Part shown: positions 52,740 through 61,937 of the stretch, one piece after another
Layout: every line of letters starts with the position of its first letter
Position numbering within the stretch: position 1 is the first letter of the stretch
Assembly (NCBI RefSeq): GCF_023015695.1
Contig: NZ_JALKAS010000001.1
Location: 2,232,001 to 2,296,000 of the forward strand
DNA from: Jannaschia sp. S6380
GTDB taxonomy: Bacteria > Pseudomonadota > Alphaproteobacteria > Rhodobacterales > Rhodobacteraceae
Length of the DNA: 64,000 nucleotides
Reading direction: 5' to 3'
Made by a program: the position numbers and the translations under genes
The notes under the pieces: model-generated
The model's input: the letters and a program-made list of their open reading frames with translations, nothing else
What the model was told of the DNA's origin: nothing
Database searches by the model: none

Positions 52740-54499
52740 CCGTGTTGCGCATCTGGCTCGCCAGCCTGTTTCTGGCTCTGGCGGCTCCGGCGGGCGCGAC
52801 TCCGATCCCGGTCCTGTCTGGCGAACATGCCGATTTCAGTCGTCTGGTCTTCGCCCAGTCCGCCCCGCGGATCTGGACGATATCCGGCCTAGGCACCCGT
52901 GAGGTCCGGATCGCGTTCCGCGGACCGCCACCGGACCTCGATCTCGGGAACGTCTTCGACCGTATCCCACGCACGCGACTGCGCGACATCGGCGCGACCG
53001 GCCCGACACTTCGGTTGGCGCTGGGCTGCGCCTGCGACGTCGATGTCAGACAGATCGCTTCCGGTCACATCGTGATCGACCTGCGCGATCCGCCGCCCGA
53101 ACGGGTCGACGAGATCGCGCGCGGCCCCGGCCTCTGGCCCCTTGCACCTCATCCCTTCGCGTTAAGGGGCTTCGCGGCCGAAACGATCCCGGCCGACTTG
53201 ACCAGGATCGGTCCGCTCGCCGCGGCCGACGCAGCGGCCGCCGACCTTCAGGTGCGTCTTCACCCCGCCCGCAGCATACCCCTCCTTCCCGACCCGCAGC
53301 GCGACCGCCCGGAACGGGTGCAAGGCCTTGCCTGCCCGCATGAGGCTTTCGCGGAACAGGTCCTGCAGGACGACCCCGCCGAGGCCATGTCGAAACTCCG
53401 GGGCCAGGCCGCAGCGCTTATCGACGCGAACGGACGCGATGAGGGTCGGGGCTGGCAGGATGCCGTGCGTCTCCGGCTGGTCGCCGGACTGGGTACCGAA
53501 GCCATCCATGTCGCCCGAACGATCGGCGACCCCGATCCTTCGGTTCTCGCCATGGGGGCGGCGCTGGACGATCTGCCCCGCTTTCCGTCCCTGACGCTCG
53601 ACCCGGCCTGCGGACCGGCCACGACGCTACTAGCTCTCCTGGATGCCGCGTCGCTGGACGATTGGGCGCGGGTCGATTCGACGGCGTTGATCCGGTTCGT
53701 GGACGCGCTGCCACCGCTTCGATGGCAAGATATCGAACCGCGACTGCGCGGCCGGTTGGCGCGTGCGGATCGCGCCCACCTTCTCGACGGCCTGCATCCC
53801 GCAGTGCCCTCTCGGACGGAACCGGCGCCGGACGAAGCCGAACGTCTCGCCGCAAGAACCGACTTTGACGCCGTTTTGGCAACGACCGAAATCCTGCGTC
53901 AACATCGCAAGGACGGCCGGCCCGTCGATGAGTTGCACCTGGTGAATGCGCTGGCACTCCGCGGCTCCGTGCCGGAAGGTCCGGAGAGGACCGAGCTCGA
54001 TCTGGCCCTGGCAGGCGCGCTTGTCGTCTCGCGTCATCCCGCCGACGCGCTGCGACTGGTCGACGAAAGTGCCGTCGGTGCCGACCTGGTGCTCCACGCG
54101 GCGCTAACGGAACTTCCGGCGACGGCCGCGGTCGAGTTCATCGCACGGCTTCGGCCATATCTTTCACGGGAAGAAAGACGCGACCCCCGGATCGCAGCTC
54201 TCTTCGAAGCAGTCGGACTGCCCGGGGCAGCGTCGCGTTTTGCCGGCGGGGGTGCGGCGGAGCAGCCCCGGACCCCGTCCGAGATGACGCCCGAGCCGTG
54301 GTTGACGCGAGACCTCGGGACCGTGGCCGATGACCCCGAAGAGCGGCCCGCCCGCCGCGCGTTCGCGCGCCTCGTCGTCGCGAAGAACCTCTCCGTCCCG
54401 CCAACGGGCGACCTGGCCCGTGCCGAACGTGACCTGGATGACAGCCGTGCCCTGCGTACTTCCCTGGAACGACTGATCATGCCGGAGGAGCCATCGTAA
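52736..54499 (+). CDS. Large exported protein of unknown function between motA and flhA
   Basis: A 587-aa protein with a signal peptide (about residues 1-21). The N-terminal 120 residues look AMIN-like (VLSGEHADFSRLVFAQSAPR and GHIVIDLRDPP). The rest is alpha-helical and repeat-like, without transmembrane helices. I do not recognise a characterised family. It is translationally coupled to motA by a 4-base overlap, and flhA follows after 64 bp. A periplasmic motor or peptidoglycan-linked role is inferred from position and the AMIN-like region. Confidence 0.75.
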   Translation: MTVLRIWLASLFLALAAPAGATPIPVLSGEHADFSRLVFAQSAPRIWTISGLGTREVRIAFRGPPPDLDLGNVFDRIPRTRLRDIGATGPTLRLALGCACDVDVRQIASGHIVIDLRDPPPERVDEIARGPGLWPLAPHPFALRGFAAETIPADLTRIGPLAAADAAAADLQVRLHPARSIPLLPDPQRDRPERVQGLACPHEAFAEQVLQDDPAEAMSKLRGQAAALIDANGRDEGRGWQDAVRLRLVAGLGTEAIHVARTIGDPDPSVLAMGAALDDLPRFPSLTLDPACGPATTLLALLDAASLDDWARVDSTALIRFVDALPPLRWQDIEPRLRGRLARADRAHLLDGLHPAVPSRTEPAPDEAERLAARTDFDAVLATTEILRQHRKDGRPVDELHLVNALALRGSVPEGPERTELDLALAGALVVSRHPADALRLVDESAVGADLVLHAALTELPATAAVEFIARLRPYLSREERRDPRIAALFEAVGLPGAASRFAGGGAAEQPRTPSEMTPEPWLTRDLGTVADDPEERPARRAFARLVVAKNLSVPPTGDLARAERDLDDSRALRTSLERLIMPEEPS

Positions 54500-54510
54500 C
54501 GGGGCATTAA
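54496..54510 (+). promoter_or_regulatory. CtrA-like box upstream of flhA
   Basis: GTAACGGGGCATTAA (followed by CC) matches TTAA-N7-TTAA with one mismatch in the first half-site. It overlaps the stop of the 587-aa gene and lies 53 bp before flhA, which could give flhA-fliR-flhB their own promoter. Confidence 0.45.
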
Positions 54511-54563
54511 CCACGGGCGGACTAGATCGATTCCATCAGGAGCAAGGCACGGGATTCCCTGCG

Positions 54564-56624
54564 ATGAGATCGATCTTCCAACCGACCGTCCTTCTGGCGG
54601 TCGCCCTGATGGCCGTCATCCTGATGATGATCCTGCCGATGCCCTCCTGGGTCCTCGATATCGGCCTGGCGACGAGTTTCGCCCTCGCCATCCTGATCTT
54701 CACGACCACGCTCTTCATTGAACGCCCGCTCGACTTCTCGGCCTTCCCGACGATCCTGCTCGCATCGCTGATGCTGCGACTGTCGCTCAACGTCTCCTCC
54801 ACCAAGCTTATCATCGGCGAGGGCCATACCGGAACGGATGCCGCCGGAAAGGTGATCGAGGGATTCGCCAGTTTCGTGATGGGTGGCAGCATCGCGCTCG
54901 GCCTGGTCGTCTTCGGCGTGCTGCTGATCGTGAATTTCATGGTCATCACCAAGGGCGCCACGCGCATGGCCGAGGTCGGCGCACGGTTCGCGCTCGACGG
55001 GATGCCCGGCAAGCAGCTCGCCATCGACAGCGACATGTCGGCGGGCGCCATCGACCATGCCGAGGCCAAGCGCCGCCGCGAAACGGACCTCGCCGAGACG
55101 ACCTTCTTCGGATCACTCGACGGCGCCTCGAAATTCGTGAAGGGGGACGCGGTCGCTGGTCTTCTGATCACGCTTCTGAACTTGGTCGTCGGCCTGTCGG
55201 CGGGGATGATCGCCCACGGCATGCCCATCGGACAGGCCATCGAGACCTACGCGATCCTCACGGTCGGGGACGGGCTCGTCTCGCAGATCCCCGCCGTGAT
55301 CATATCCATCGCATCGGGCCTCCTGCTCGCACGGGGCGGCGGAACCGGCGTCGTCGATATCGAGATCGTCGCCCAGATCGGCCGGCGGCCCGCCGCCTTG
55401 GCGACTGTTGCGGCGATCATGTTGGTCTTCGCCTTGGTTCCCGGCCTGCCCTTCCTGCCCTTCACGATCGGCGCCGCGATCCTGGGCGGCGCGGCCTGGC
55501 TGCGTCATCGCCGCAGCCAGACGACCGCGACCCAGGACATGCCAAACGACGCGGGCCCCGCGCCGCAGCGAGAGATCGGCGACGTCCTGACGCTCGACGA
55601 TATCTGCGTGGAGTTCGCGCTCGATCTCGTCGACCTCGCCCTCGACCCCTCGAACGGACTCGAATCCCGCATCGGGGGCTTGCGAGACCACATCGCCGAG
55701 CGTTTCGGCATCATCCTTCCCGAGATCCGGCTGACTGACAACCAGGGCCTGCCGAGCAGCACCTACATCATCCGTATCCAGGGCGTCGAAACGGCGCGGG
55801 ATCGGCTGGAGCGGGACCACGTCCTCGTGCTGACTGGCGCGGGCACGCCCGAACACCTGCCGGGCCGCGCGGTGAAAGAGCCGGTCTACGGCGCGCCCGC
55901 GAAATGGATTCCGGCGGATGCCGCTGCCGAACTGATCGGAGAGACCATCGTGACCCCGGGCGAGGTCCTCGCGACGCACCTGCTGGAAGTGATCAAGTCG
56001 AACTTCCCAAGGCTTCTGGGGCTGAAGGGGCTGCATCGCTTGCTGGACGCCTTCACCAAGGTCTCCTCACCGGAGCGGTCCGTCGCCAACCGCCGCCTGC
56101 TGGACGATGTCATCCCCTCTAAGGTCCAGCCCGAGCTTCTGCTTTCCGTGCTGCGCCTTCTGCTTGCGGAACGTGTGTCGGTGCGGAACCTTCCGGTGAT
56201 CCTGGAGGCCATCGCCGAGCGGCGAGACATGGGTCTGACGCCCGAGGAGGTCGGCGAGCATGTTCGCCACCGCCTGGCCGAGCAGATCACGGCCGAGTTC
56301 CGCCGTGCCGACGGCACCCTGCCCGTCCTGCAGCTTTCGCCCGATTGGGAGGTGGCGTTCGATCGCCATCAACTGGAAGGGGCGAACGGCCGCGCGGACA
56401 TCGCCTTGCCGCCGGACATGTTCCAGAAGCTCGCCATGGGCCTCGCCGAAGGGGTCGGTCGTGCGGCGGAACAGGGCAACCACGTCGCTGTGGTGACGTC
56501 CGCGCGGCGCCGCCGTTTCGTCCGCGAGGTGATGGCCGCCCGCGGCCTGCCCAACCCGGTCATCGCATATGAGGAGATCGGCGCGACCACGCCCCCCGCG
56601 ATCCTGGGGTCCGTCGCCGCATGA
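54564..56624 (+). CDS. flhA: Flagellar type III export protein FlhA
   Basis: A 686-aa export-gate protein. The N-terminal half has eight membrane helices (about residues 5-310) with the FHIPEP-type segment FALDGMPGKQLAIDSDMSAG (near 150-169). The C-terminal cytoplasmic domain (from about 330) docks export chaperones and forms the nonameric ring. It uses the proton motive force for export. It has no strong ribosome-binding site directly upstream. It overlaps fliR by 4 bases. Confidence 0.98.
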   Translation: MRSIFQPTVLLAVALMAVILMMILPMPSWVLDIGLATSFALAILIFTTTLFIERPLDFSAFPTILLASLMLRLSLNVSSTKLIIGEGHTGTDAAGKVIEGFASFVMGGSIALGLVVFGVLLIVNFMVITKGATRMAEVGARFALDGMPGKQLAIDSDMSAGAIDHAEAKRRRETDLAETTFFGSLDGASKFVKGDAVAGLLITLLNLVVGLSAGMIAHGMPIGQAIETYAILTVGDGLVSQIPAVIISIASGLLLARGGGTGVVDIEIVAQIGRRPAALATVAAIMLVFALVPGLPFLPFTIGAAILGGAAWLRHRRSQTTATQDMPNDAGPAPQREIGDVLTLDDICVEFALDLVDLALDPSNGLESRIGGLRDHIAERFGIILPEIRLTDNQGLPSSTYIIRIQGVETARDRLERDHVLVLTGAGTPEHLPGRAVKEPVYGAPAKWIPADAAAELIGETIVTPGEVLATHLLEVIKSNFPRLLGLKGLHRLLDAFTKVSSPERSVANRRLLDDVIPSKVQPELLLSVLRLLLAERVSVRNLPVILEAIAERRDMGLTPEEVGEHVRHRLAEQITAEFRRADGTLPVLQLSPDWEVAFDRHQLEGANGRADIALPPDMFQKLAMGLAEGVGRAAEQGNHVAVVTSARRRRFVREVMAARGLPNPVIAYEEIGATTPPAILGSVAA

Positions 56625-57376
56625 TCGCGGCGATGCTGGAGCTTCAGGCCGCCGCCGCGCCGATCTTTGTGGGCCTCTTCGCCTTCTTCCTTCGTGTCGG
56701 CGGCCTGCTGCTGCTGCTGCCGGGCCTCGGGGATCGGCTGATCCCGATGCGCATCCGCCTGATGGCCGGGCTGGCCTTGGCCGCGGCCGTCGCCCCGACG
56801 ATATCGACACCGCCGGATCTGACGCCGGGGCTGATCGCCTCCGAGATCGCGATCGGCTTCGCGTTCGGCGCCGTCCTGCGGTTCGTCGCCGCCGCGCTGA
56901 CGATGGCCGGGATGATGGCCGCGCAGCTGACCTCGCTTTCGCAGCTTTTCGGCGGGGCTGAGCCATCGTCGGCAATGGGCAATGTCCTGAACCTCGCGGG
57001 GCTCGCGCTGATCATGGCATCCGGCCTGCCGCTGATGACGGTCGAGATGCTGATCCGGAGCTACGACGTCTTGCCGATGGGAGCCGTCATGCCCGGCGGT
57101 GACCTGGCCGCCTGGGGTGTGGCACGGGCCGGCCAGGCCTTTGCACTGGCCTTCGCGATGGCCGCGCCTTTCGCACTGGCCGCGCTCCTCTACAATGCGG
57201 CGATGGGGGTCATCAACCGTGCCATGCCGCAACTGATGGTGGCCCTGGTGGGGGCGCCGGCCATCACCGGCGCGAGCGCCGTCCTTCTGTTCCTCGCGGC
57301 GCCGCTGATGCTGTCGGTCTGGAAGACGGCCATGGTCGCGGCACTTGGCGACCCCGTCGGCGGGGGCCTGCCATGA
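56621..57376 (+). CDS. fliR: Flagellar type III export protein FliR
   Basis: A 251-aa membrane protein with six or so helices and family stretches LMAGLALAAAVAP and MMAAQLTSLSQLFGGAE (near residue 110). It is a component of the FliPQR export channel. Its ATG overlaps the flhA stop (ATGA) and its stop overlaps the flhB start (ATGA), so the three are coupled. Confidence 0.96.
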   Translation: MIAAMLELQAAAAPIFVGLFAFFLRVGGLLLLLPGLGDRLIPMRIRLMAGLALAAAVAPTISTPPDLTPGLIASEIAIGFAFGAVLRFVAAALTMAGMMAAQLTSLSQLFGGAEPSSAMGNVLNLAGLALIMASGLPLMTVEMLIRSYDVLPMGAVMPGGDLAAWGVARAGQAFALAFAMAAPFALAALLYNAAMGVINRAMPQLMVALVGAPAITGASAVLLFLAAPLMLSVWKTAMVAALGDPVGGGLP

Positions 57377-58446
57377 GCGGGGAGGATGGCGCCGAACGCA
57401 GCCATGAGGCAACCCCCCAGAAGCTGGAACGCGCGCGGCAGAAAGGCGAGATCGTCAAGTCGCAGGATCTCGCGACATGGGGAGGCTATCTGGGCGCCCT
57501 GCTCGGCATGACGCTGCTCGCACCGTTCGTGGGCGCCCAGCTGCGCGACCTCGGCGGCACCCTGCTCGAGCAGAGCGATCTGCTCGCCGCACCGCTGCGG
57601 AGCGGCGGATCGGGCCCGACCGGACCGATCCTGGCCCGGTCGCTGTCGGCGGTGGGATTGCTGGTCCTGCCGATGGCGGGCCTGGTGATCGCCGTGCTCG
57701 TCGCGCAGCGTGCGATCGTCGTCGCGCCGTCCAAGCTCGCCCCAAAACTGTCGCGCATATCCCTGGTTTCGAATGCGAAGAACAAGTTCGGCCCCTCGGG
57801 CCTGTTCGAGTTCGCCAAGTCGGCCGTCAAGATGATCGCGTTCTGCATCCTTCTGGCTTGGTTCCTGGTGGGCCATGCCGACCGGATGGTCGCCGCGGCC
57901 GCCGGCGATCCGCGGGCCATCGTCGGAACGATGGCCGGCATGCTGACGGAGTTCGCCGTCGCGGTTGTCCTCCTCTCGGGGGCGGTGGCGGCCATCGACT
58001 ACGCATGGCAGCGCCATGCCCATCTCAGCAAGAACCGGATGACGCGCCAAGAGGTCCTGGACGAGATGAAGCAATCCGACGGCGACCCGCACATGAAGGG
58101 AAAACGTCGCGAGAAGGCGCAGGAAATCGCGTTGAACAAGATGATCCACGACGTGCCCGACGCGACCGTGGTTCTGGTGAACCCGACGCACTACGCCGTC
58201 GCGCTGAAATGGTCGCCCAGCGATCCGACGCCGCCGGTCTGCCTTGCCAAGGGGGTTGACAATATGGCGCACCGGATCCGCGAGGCCGCGACCGAGGCCG
58301 GCGTTCCGATCTACAGCGACCCGCCCGCCGCCCGCGCGTTGCATGCGACGGTGGAGGTCGGCGACCCGATCGCGCGGGAACATTTCGCCGCCGTCGCCGC
58401 CGCCGTGCGCTTCGCCCGCAGTCTGACCGGCGAGGATGCCCCGTGA
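57373..58446 (+). CDS. flhB: Flagellar type III export switch protein FlhB
   Basis: A 357-aa protein. It begins with the typical ERSHEATPQKLERARQKGEI (about residues 8-27), has four membrane helices, and carries the autocleavage motif NPTH in VVLVNPTHYAVALKW (near 266). Cleavage at N|PTH switches export specificity from rod/hook to filament. It overlaps fliR and the FliJ-like gene by 4 bases each. Confidence 0.98.
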   Translation: MSGEDGAERSHEATPQKLERARQKGEIVKSQDLATWGGYLGALLGMTLLAPFVGAQLRDLGGTLLEQSDLLAAPLRSGGSGPTGPILARSLSAVGLLVLPMAGLVIAVLVAQRAIVVAPSKLAPKLSRISLVSNAKNKFGPSGLFEFAKSAVKMIAFCILLAWFLVGHADRMVAAAAGDPRAIVGTMAGMLTEFAVAVVLLSGAVAAIDYAWQRHAHLSKNRMTRQEVLDEMKQSDGDPHMKGKRREKAQEIALNKMIHDVPDATVVLVNPTHYAVALKWSPSDPTPPVCLAKGVDNMAHRIREAATEAGVPIYSDPPAARALHATVEVGDPIAREHFAAVAAAVRFARSLTGEDAP

Positions 58447-58769
58447 CACGCGACCGGCTGGACGAACTGCGCGATCTCGCCACCCTGCGAAAGGACCGCT
58501 CGGCCGCGAGGCTGGCAAAATATCAGGGCCTGATTGATGGGCTGGAGGAGAAGGTGCGCGCGCTGCGCGACGCCCGGCCGCCGGCCCCGGAATCCGTCGC
58601 CGAGGCGGCCGCACGCGATCGCTGGAGTCGGTGGCGCGGGCAACAGCTCATGGTGTTGAACCAGCAGATCGCACAGCTCAATGCCCTCGCCCAGCCGCAT
58701 CGCGAGGCGCATGCGCGCGATCACGCGCGTGAGATCGTGGTCGACACGTTGCGCAAACGTCGCGGCTGA
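58443..58769 (+). CDS. Small helical FliJ-like protein
   Basis: A 108-aa, highly charged, all-helical protein (TRDRLDELRDLATLRKDRSA on), with a break at PPAPES (near residues 46-51). Its size, its coiled-coil hairpin form and its position directly after flhB (ATG overlapping the flhB stop) suggest a FliJ/YscO-type export chaperone. Sequence similarity is too weak to name it with confidence. It is convergent with the second FliL-like gene, 25 bp away. Confidence 0.7.
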   Translation: MTRDRLDELRDLATLRKDRSAARLAKYQGLIDGLEEKVRALRDARPPAPESVAEAAARDRWSRWRGQQLMVLNQQIAQLNALAQPHREAHARDHAREIVVDTLRKRRG

Positions 58770-58794
58770 GTATCGCGACCCGGCTCCTGAGGGA

Positions 58795-59253
58795 TCAGGT
58801 CGCCTGTCGCGCCATCGAGACGAGGAGAATCCGCGCGGTCTCGTCCGACAATTCGCGGACAAGCACCTCGTCGAGCCGTGAGCGCAGCCGCTTCAGAACC
58901 TGCGGCGTCGTGAAGTCACCGTCGAACCCGCCCAGGCTGGCATGCAGGAACAACGCCTGATTCAGCCCGTCCCGCAACAGCGGCTCGCGCAGCAGAATGT
59001 CATCCTTGGCGGTGTGTCCGGCCTTCGCCCCCAATGTCAGGATCACGTGGCCCCAGACCTGGCCGTCCCGCAAGACCGGCACGATGAAGCCGTCGCGGAA
59101 GGTGACGAATGCCTCCTTCTCTGGCGCGGCCGGCTCCGGCCTGGGCGCGGCGTCCTCGACCGCCTCGGCCGGGGCCGGGCGCAGCAGGTGCCCGGCCGCG
59201 CCGCCGCCAAGGGCCGCGACCAGGATGACCGCGATGGGGATCAGCTTCGCCAT
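58795..59253 (-). CDS. Second FliL-like basal-body protein
   Basis: A 152-aa protein with an N-terminal helix (about residues 3-22), a short acidic proline-rich linker and a compact C-terminal domain (EAFVTFRDGFIVPVLRDGQV and LREPLLRDGLNQALFLHAS). The size and order resemble FliL, though it differs from FliL at 50409. It starts 2 bp after the flgH stop and closes the flgB-to-flgH operon. It probably acts at the motor periphery. Confidence 0.78.
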   Translation of the reverse strand: MAKLIPIAVILVAALGGGAAGHLLRPAPAEAVEDAAPRPEPAAPEKEAFVTFRDGFIVPVLRDGQVWGHVILTLGAKAGHTAKDDILLREPLLRDGLNQALFLHASLGGFDGDFTTPQVLKRLRSRLDEVLVRELSDETARILLVSMARQAT

Positions 59254-59255
59254 CG

Positions 59256-59987
59256 TCAGAACGGCAGCAGGATGTCGGCCACCTGCTGTCCATAGCGCGG
59301 CTGCTGCACATCGGTGATCTGGCCCCGGCCCCCGTAGGAGATCCGCGCGGCGGCGATCTTGTCATACGTGATCTCATTCTGGCGAGAGATATCCTCGGGC
59401 CGGACATATCCGGTCACGAGCATCTCGCGCAGTTCGAAGTTGACGCGCACTTCCTGACGGCCTTCGATACGCAGCACGCCGTTGGGTTGGACTTCGACCA
59501 CGGTCGCGGCCACGCGCAGCGTCAGCCGCTCCTTCCGGCGGACGCCGCCGGACCCCTTGGACGCGCTCTTGGACGAGGTCCCGACCGCGTTCGCGAGGCT
59601 GGACCCGGCGGGCAGCTCGTCCTGAAGGCTCTGCGGCAGGCCCAGGAATTCGGGCACCTGCATCGACTCCGAACCGCTTCGGGATCGGTTCGTCGCATTG
59701 TCGATCTCGGCACGCTCGTCGATCTCGACCACGACGGTCAGGATGTCGCCCTGCTCTCCGGCCCGCCGGTCGCCCAGCAGCGACTGCCGGTCGCCGGCCC
59801 AGAGCGACGCCGCGCGAACCGGATCGCGCACCGCCAGGATGTCGACCGGCGCCGGCATGGCCATGGCCCGGCTTTCGGCGCTGGCGGCGACCGGCGTCAG
59901 ATCCGGAGCCTGGCCCACATCGGCGACGCGCCCGCAGGCGGAGAGGGTCAGAAGGGCCGCGGCGGCGGCGATCGCGATACGAGACAT
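59256..59987 (-). CDS. flgH: Flagellar L-ring protein FlgH
   Basis: A 243-aa outer-membrane lipoprotein. The lipobox is LTLSAC (cysteine at about residue 18). Family segments are SLWAGDRQSLLGDRRAGEQGD (near 61; shown partly), ILTVVVEIDERAEIDNATNR, and the C-terminal YVRPEDISRQNEITYDKIA-type region (about 195-213). It forms the L-ring bushing around the rod. It is 26 bp from flgA and 2 bp from the second FliL-like gene. No flgI is in view. Confidence 0.97.
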   Translation of the reverse strand: MSRIAIAAAAALLTLSACGRVADVGQAPDLTPVAASAESRAMAMPAPVDILAVRDPVRAASLWAGDRQSLLGDRRAGEQGDILTVVVEIDERAEIDNATNRSRSGSESMQVPEFLGLPQSLQDELPAGSSLANAVGTSSKSASKGSGGVRRKERLTLRVAATVVEVQPNGVLRIEGRQEVRVNFELREMLVTGYVRPEDISRQNEITYDKIAAARISYGGRGQITDVQQPRYGQQVADILLPF

Positions 59988-60013
59988 GGGTTCTCCGCTG
60001 GGAAAGTGTGAGT

Positions 60014-60427
60014 TCAGTTGACCACGACCGCGCCGGTCTCGGTCGCGATGCCGGTCAGCGTGGCGCGCGACGACAGGTTCATAACGCGAACGGGTTCCCC
60101 CGCGCCGGCACGGCCGAGCGCCCGCCCCTCGAGGGTGATCGTCAGTCCGCCACGGCGAAAGAGCAGCGGCACGATGGCGTTCCGTTCGATGACCGTCGGC
60201 AGGCCGACGTCGCGGGCCAGGATCGCGCGCCCGGGGTACAGGTTCACCCGCGCTTCCAATCCGATGACATCACGGGGGTCCGCGAACCCGTCCTCCGTCT
60301 CCGTCTCCGCGAAGGTCAGGTCGTCGGCCGTCAGCGCGGTCCCGGCGCGCACGGCGTGGATCACGGTCACGGATTCCGCGGCAAGCGGGTGGGCGACCAG
60401 GGCCAGGAGGAACGCCAGACGGATCAT
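60014..60427 (-). CDS. flgA: Flagellar P-ring formation chaperone FlgA
   Basis: A 137-aa periplasmic protein with a signal peptide (about residues 1-18) and a SAF/ChapFlgA domain (AGTALTADDLTFAETE and NLYPGRAILARDVG). It assists P-ring assembly. This is the short form, without an extra N-terminal domain. The ATG at 60427 overlaps the flgG stop as ATGA. Confidence 0.93.
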   Translation of the reverse strand: MIRLAFLLALVAHPLAAESVTVIHAVRAGTALTADDLTFAETETEDGFADPRDVIGLEARVNLYPGRAILARDVGLPTVIERNAIVPLLFRRGGLTITLEGRALGRAGAGEPVRVMNLSSRATLTGIATETGAVVVN

Positions 60428-61209
60428 CGGATCTGCGTCGTGGCCGACATCATCTGATCGGCCGCGGTGATGACCTTGGCGTTCATCTCGTAGCCGCGCT
60501 GCGCCTCGATCAGATCGGTGATCTCGCGCACGGCGTCGACGGAACTGTCTTCGAGATAACCCTGACGGAAGAAGCCGAGCCCGTCCTCGCCTGGGAAACC
60601 GGCGATCGGGGCTCCGGAGGCGCCCGTCTCGGAATAGAGGTTCGAGCCCAGCGCCTCGAGGCCCTTCTCGTTGCTGAACCCCGCCAGCGACAACTGCCCC
60701 AGCAGTTCCGGCTCCGTCCGGTCGACGAAATAGGCATAGACCTCGCCCTCGGGGTTGATCGAGATGGACCGCGTATCGTCCGGAATGGTGATGTCCGGCA
60801 CGACCGGATGGCCGTCCGACGTCACCAACAGGCCATCGCCCGTCCGCTTGAGCGCACCGTCGCGCGTATAAGCGGCCGCGCCCGACGGCAGCGTCACCTC
60901 GAGATAGCCCCGCCCCTCGATGGCGAGGTCGAGATCGCCGCCCGTCTGGCTGAGCGCGCCCTGCGCCACCTCCATCGCCACAGCCGTGGGCCGGACGCCG
61001 AGGCCAAGCTGGACGCCGGCCGGAACCAGCGCCCCGGTCGAAGACGCGATCGTCCCGGCGCGCGTGACTTGCTGATAATGCAGATCGGCGAATTCCGCCC
61101 GCCGCGCGTTGTAGCCGGTGGTGTTCATGTTCGCGAGGTTGTTGGAGATCACCTCGACCCGGGTCTGCTGGGCGGCCATTCCGGTGGCCGCGATGCTCAG
61201 TGCACGCAT
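60424..61209 (-). CDS. flgG: Flagellar distal rod protein FlgG
   Basis: A 261-aa rod protein. The N-terminal rod motif is MRALSIAATGMAAQQTRVEV with ISNNLANMNTTGYNARRAEF (about residues 1-42). The C-terminal helix has LIEAQRGYEMNAKVI and ends in DQMMSATTQIR. The start at 61209 has GAGGAGAC upstream, and the longer frame to 61269 is not supported. It lies 13 bp after flgF and overlaps flgA by 4 bases. Confidence 0.97.
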   Translation of the reverse strand: MRALSIAATGMAAQQTRVEVISNNLANMNTTGYNARRAEFADLHYQQVTRAGTIASSTGALVPAGVQLGLGVRPTAVAMEVAQGALSQTGGDLDLAIEGRGYLEVTLPSGAAAYTRDGALKRTGDGLLVTSDGHPVVPDITIPDDTRSISINPEGEVYAYFVDRTEPELLGQLSLAGFSNEKGLEALGSNLYSETGASGAPIAGFPGEDGLGFFRQGYLEDSSVDAVREITDLIEAQRGYEMNAKVITAADQMMSATTQIR

Positions 61210-61222
61210 GTCTCGCGTCTCC

Positions 61223-61936
61223 TCATTGATCCAAAAGCCGGAGCATCGAGCGCATCCGGTCGTCTTCACGGTCCATGAATCCCTGCCCCATCTTGTAGGC
61301 GTTCTGGACGGTCACCATCCGCGCGATCTCCGTGACGGGATCGACGTTGGATGCTTCCAGGAATCCCTGCCGCACCTGTGGCGCGTCCACCGGGCGATAG
61401 GCTTCGGCTTGGAACGTCGTCGCTGCCTGCCGGCGCATCGCCCCCGGGTCCTCCGGGACGACGACGGCGAGCTTGGCGATCGGCTGGCCATCCGACGACA
61501 CGGTGCCGTCGGGCGCGATGCCGACCTTCTCCGGTCCGCCCGGCAGGACCAAGGGCGCGCCGCCCTCGTCCAGTACGGGATGTCCTTCCGGTGTCACCAA
61601 TGTGCCGTCAGCCCCCGCGGTGAAGGCACCGGCCCGTGTCAGACGGGGCTCGCCCTCGACCTCGACCAGAAAATAGCCCTCGCCCTCGATGGCGATGTCG
61701 AAGGTGCCGCCGGTCTGCTCCAGGCCACCCTGTTCGAACCGGGTCTGACGGCCCGTCGCACTGGCGAAGGAGATCGAGGGCGCGTCCCGCCCGGTTCGCA
61801 CGACGTGTTCCGAAAAGATCAGCCCTTCGGCGCGGTATCCCGTGGTGTTCGCATTCGCGATGTTCTGCGCGATCACGTCCATCTCCCGCAGGAGGCCGGA
61901 CTGGCGCGCCAGCGTCGGATAGAGCCCGTCGGTCAT
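61223..61936 (-). CDS. flgF: Flagellar proximal rod protein FlgF
   Basis: A 237-aa rod protein. The N-terminal motif is LREMDVIAQNIANANTTGYR (about residues 17-36), followed by the beta-rich middle (IAIEGEGYFLVEVEGEPRLT). The C-terminal helix is VTEIARMVTVQNAYKMGQG. It forms the rod between FlgB/FlgC and FlgG. Directly follows fliQ (1 bp) in the operon. Confidence 0.96.
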   Translation of the reverse strand: MTDGLYPTLARQSGLLREMDVIAQNIANANTTGYRAEGLIFSEHVVRTGRDAPSISFASATGRQTRFEQGGLEQTGGTFDIAIEGEGYFLVEVEGEPRLTRAGAFTAGADGTLVTPEGHPVLDEGGAPLVLPGGPEKVGIAPDGTVSSDGQPIAKLAVVVPEDPGAMRRQAATTFQAEAYRPVDAPQVRQGFLEASNVDPVTEIARMVTVQNAYKMGQGFMDREDDRMRSMLRLLDQ

Positions 61937-61937
61937 G

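Noticed and set aside
58771..58806. Possible terminator GCGACC ... GGTCGC between the FliJ-like and second FliL-like genes
   Set aside because: Several short alternative pairings overlap and there is no T-tract, so a specific hairpin could not be supported.
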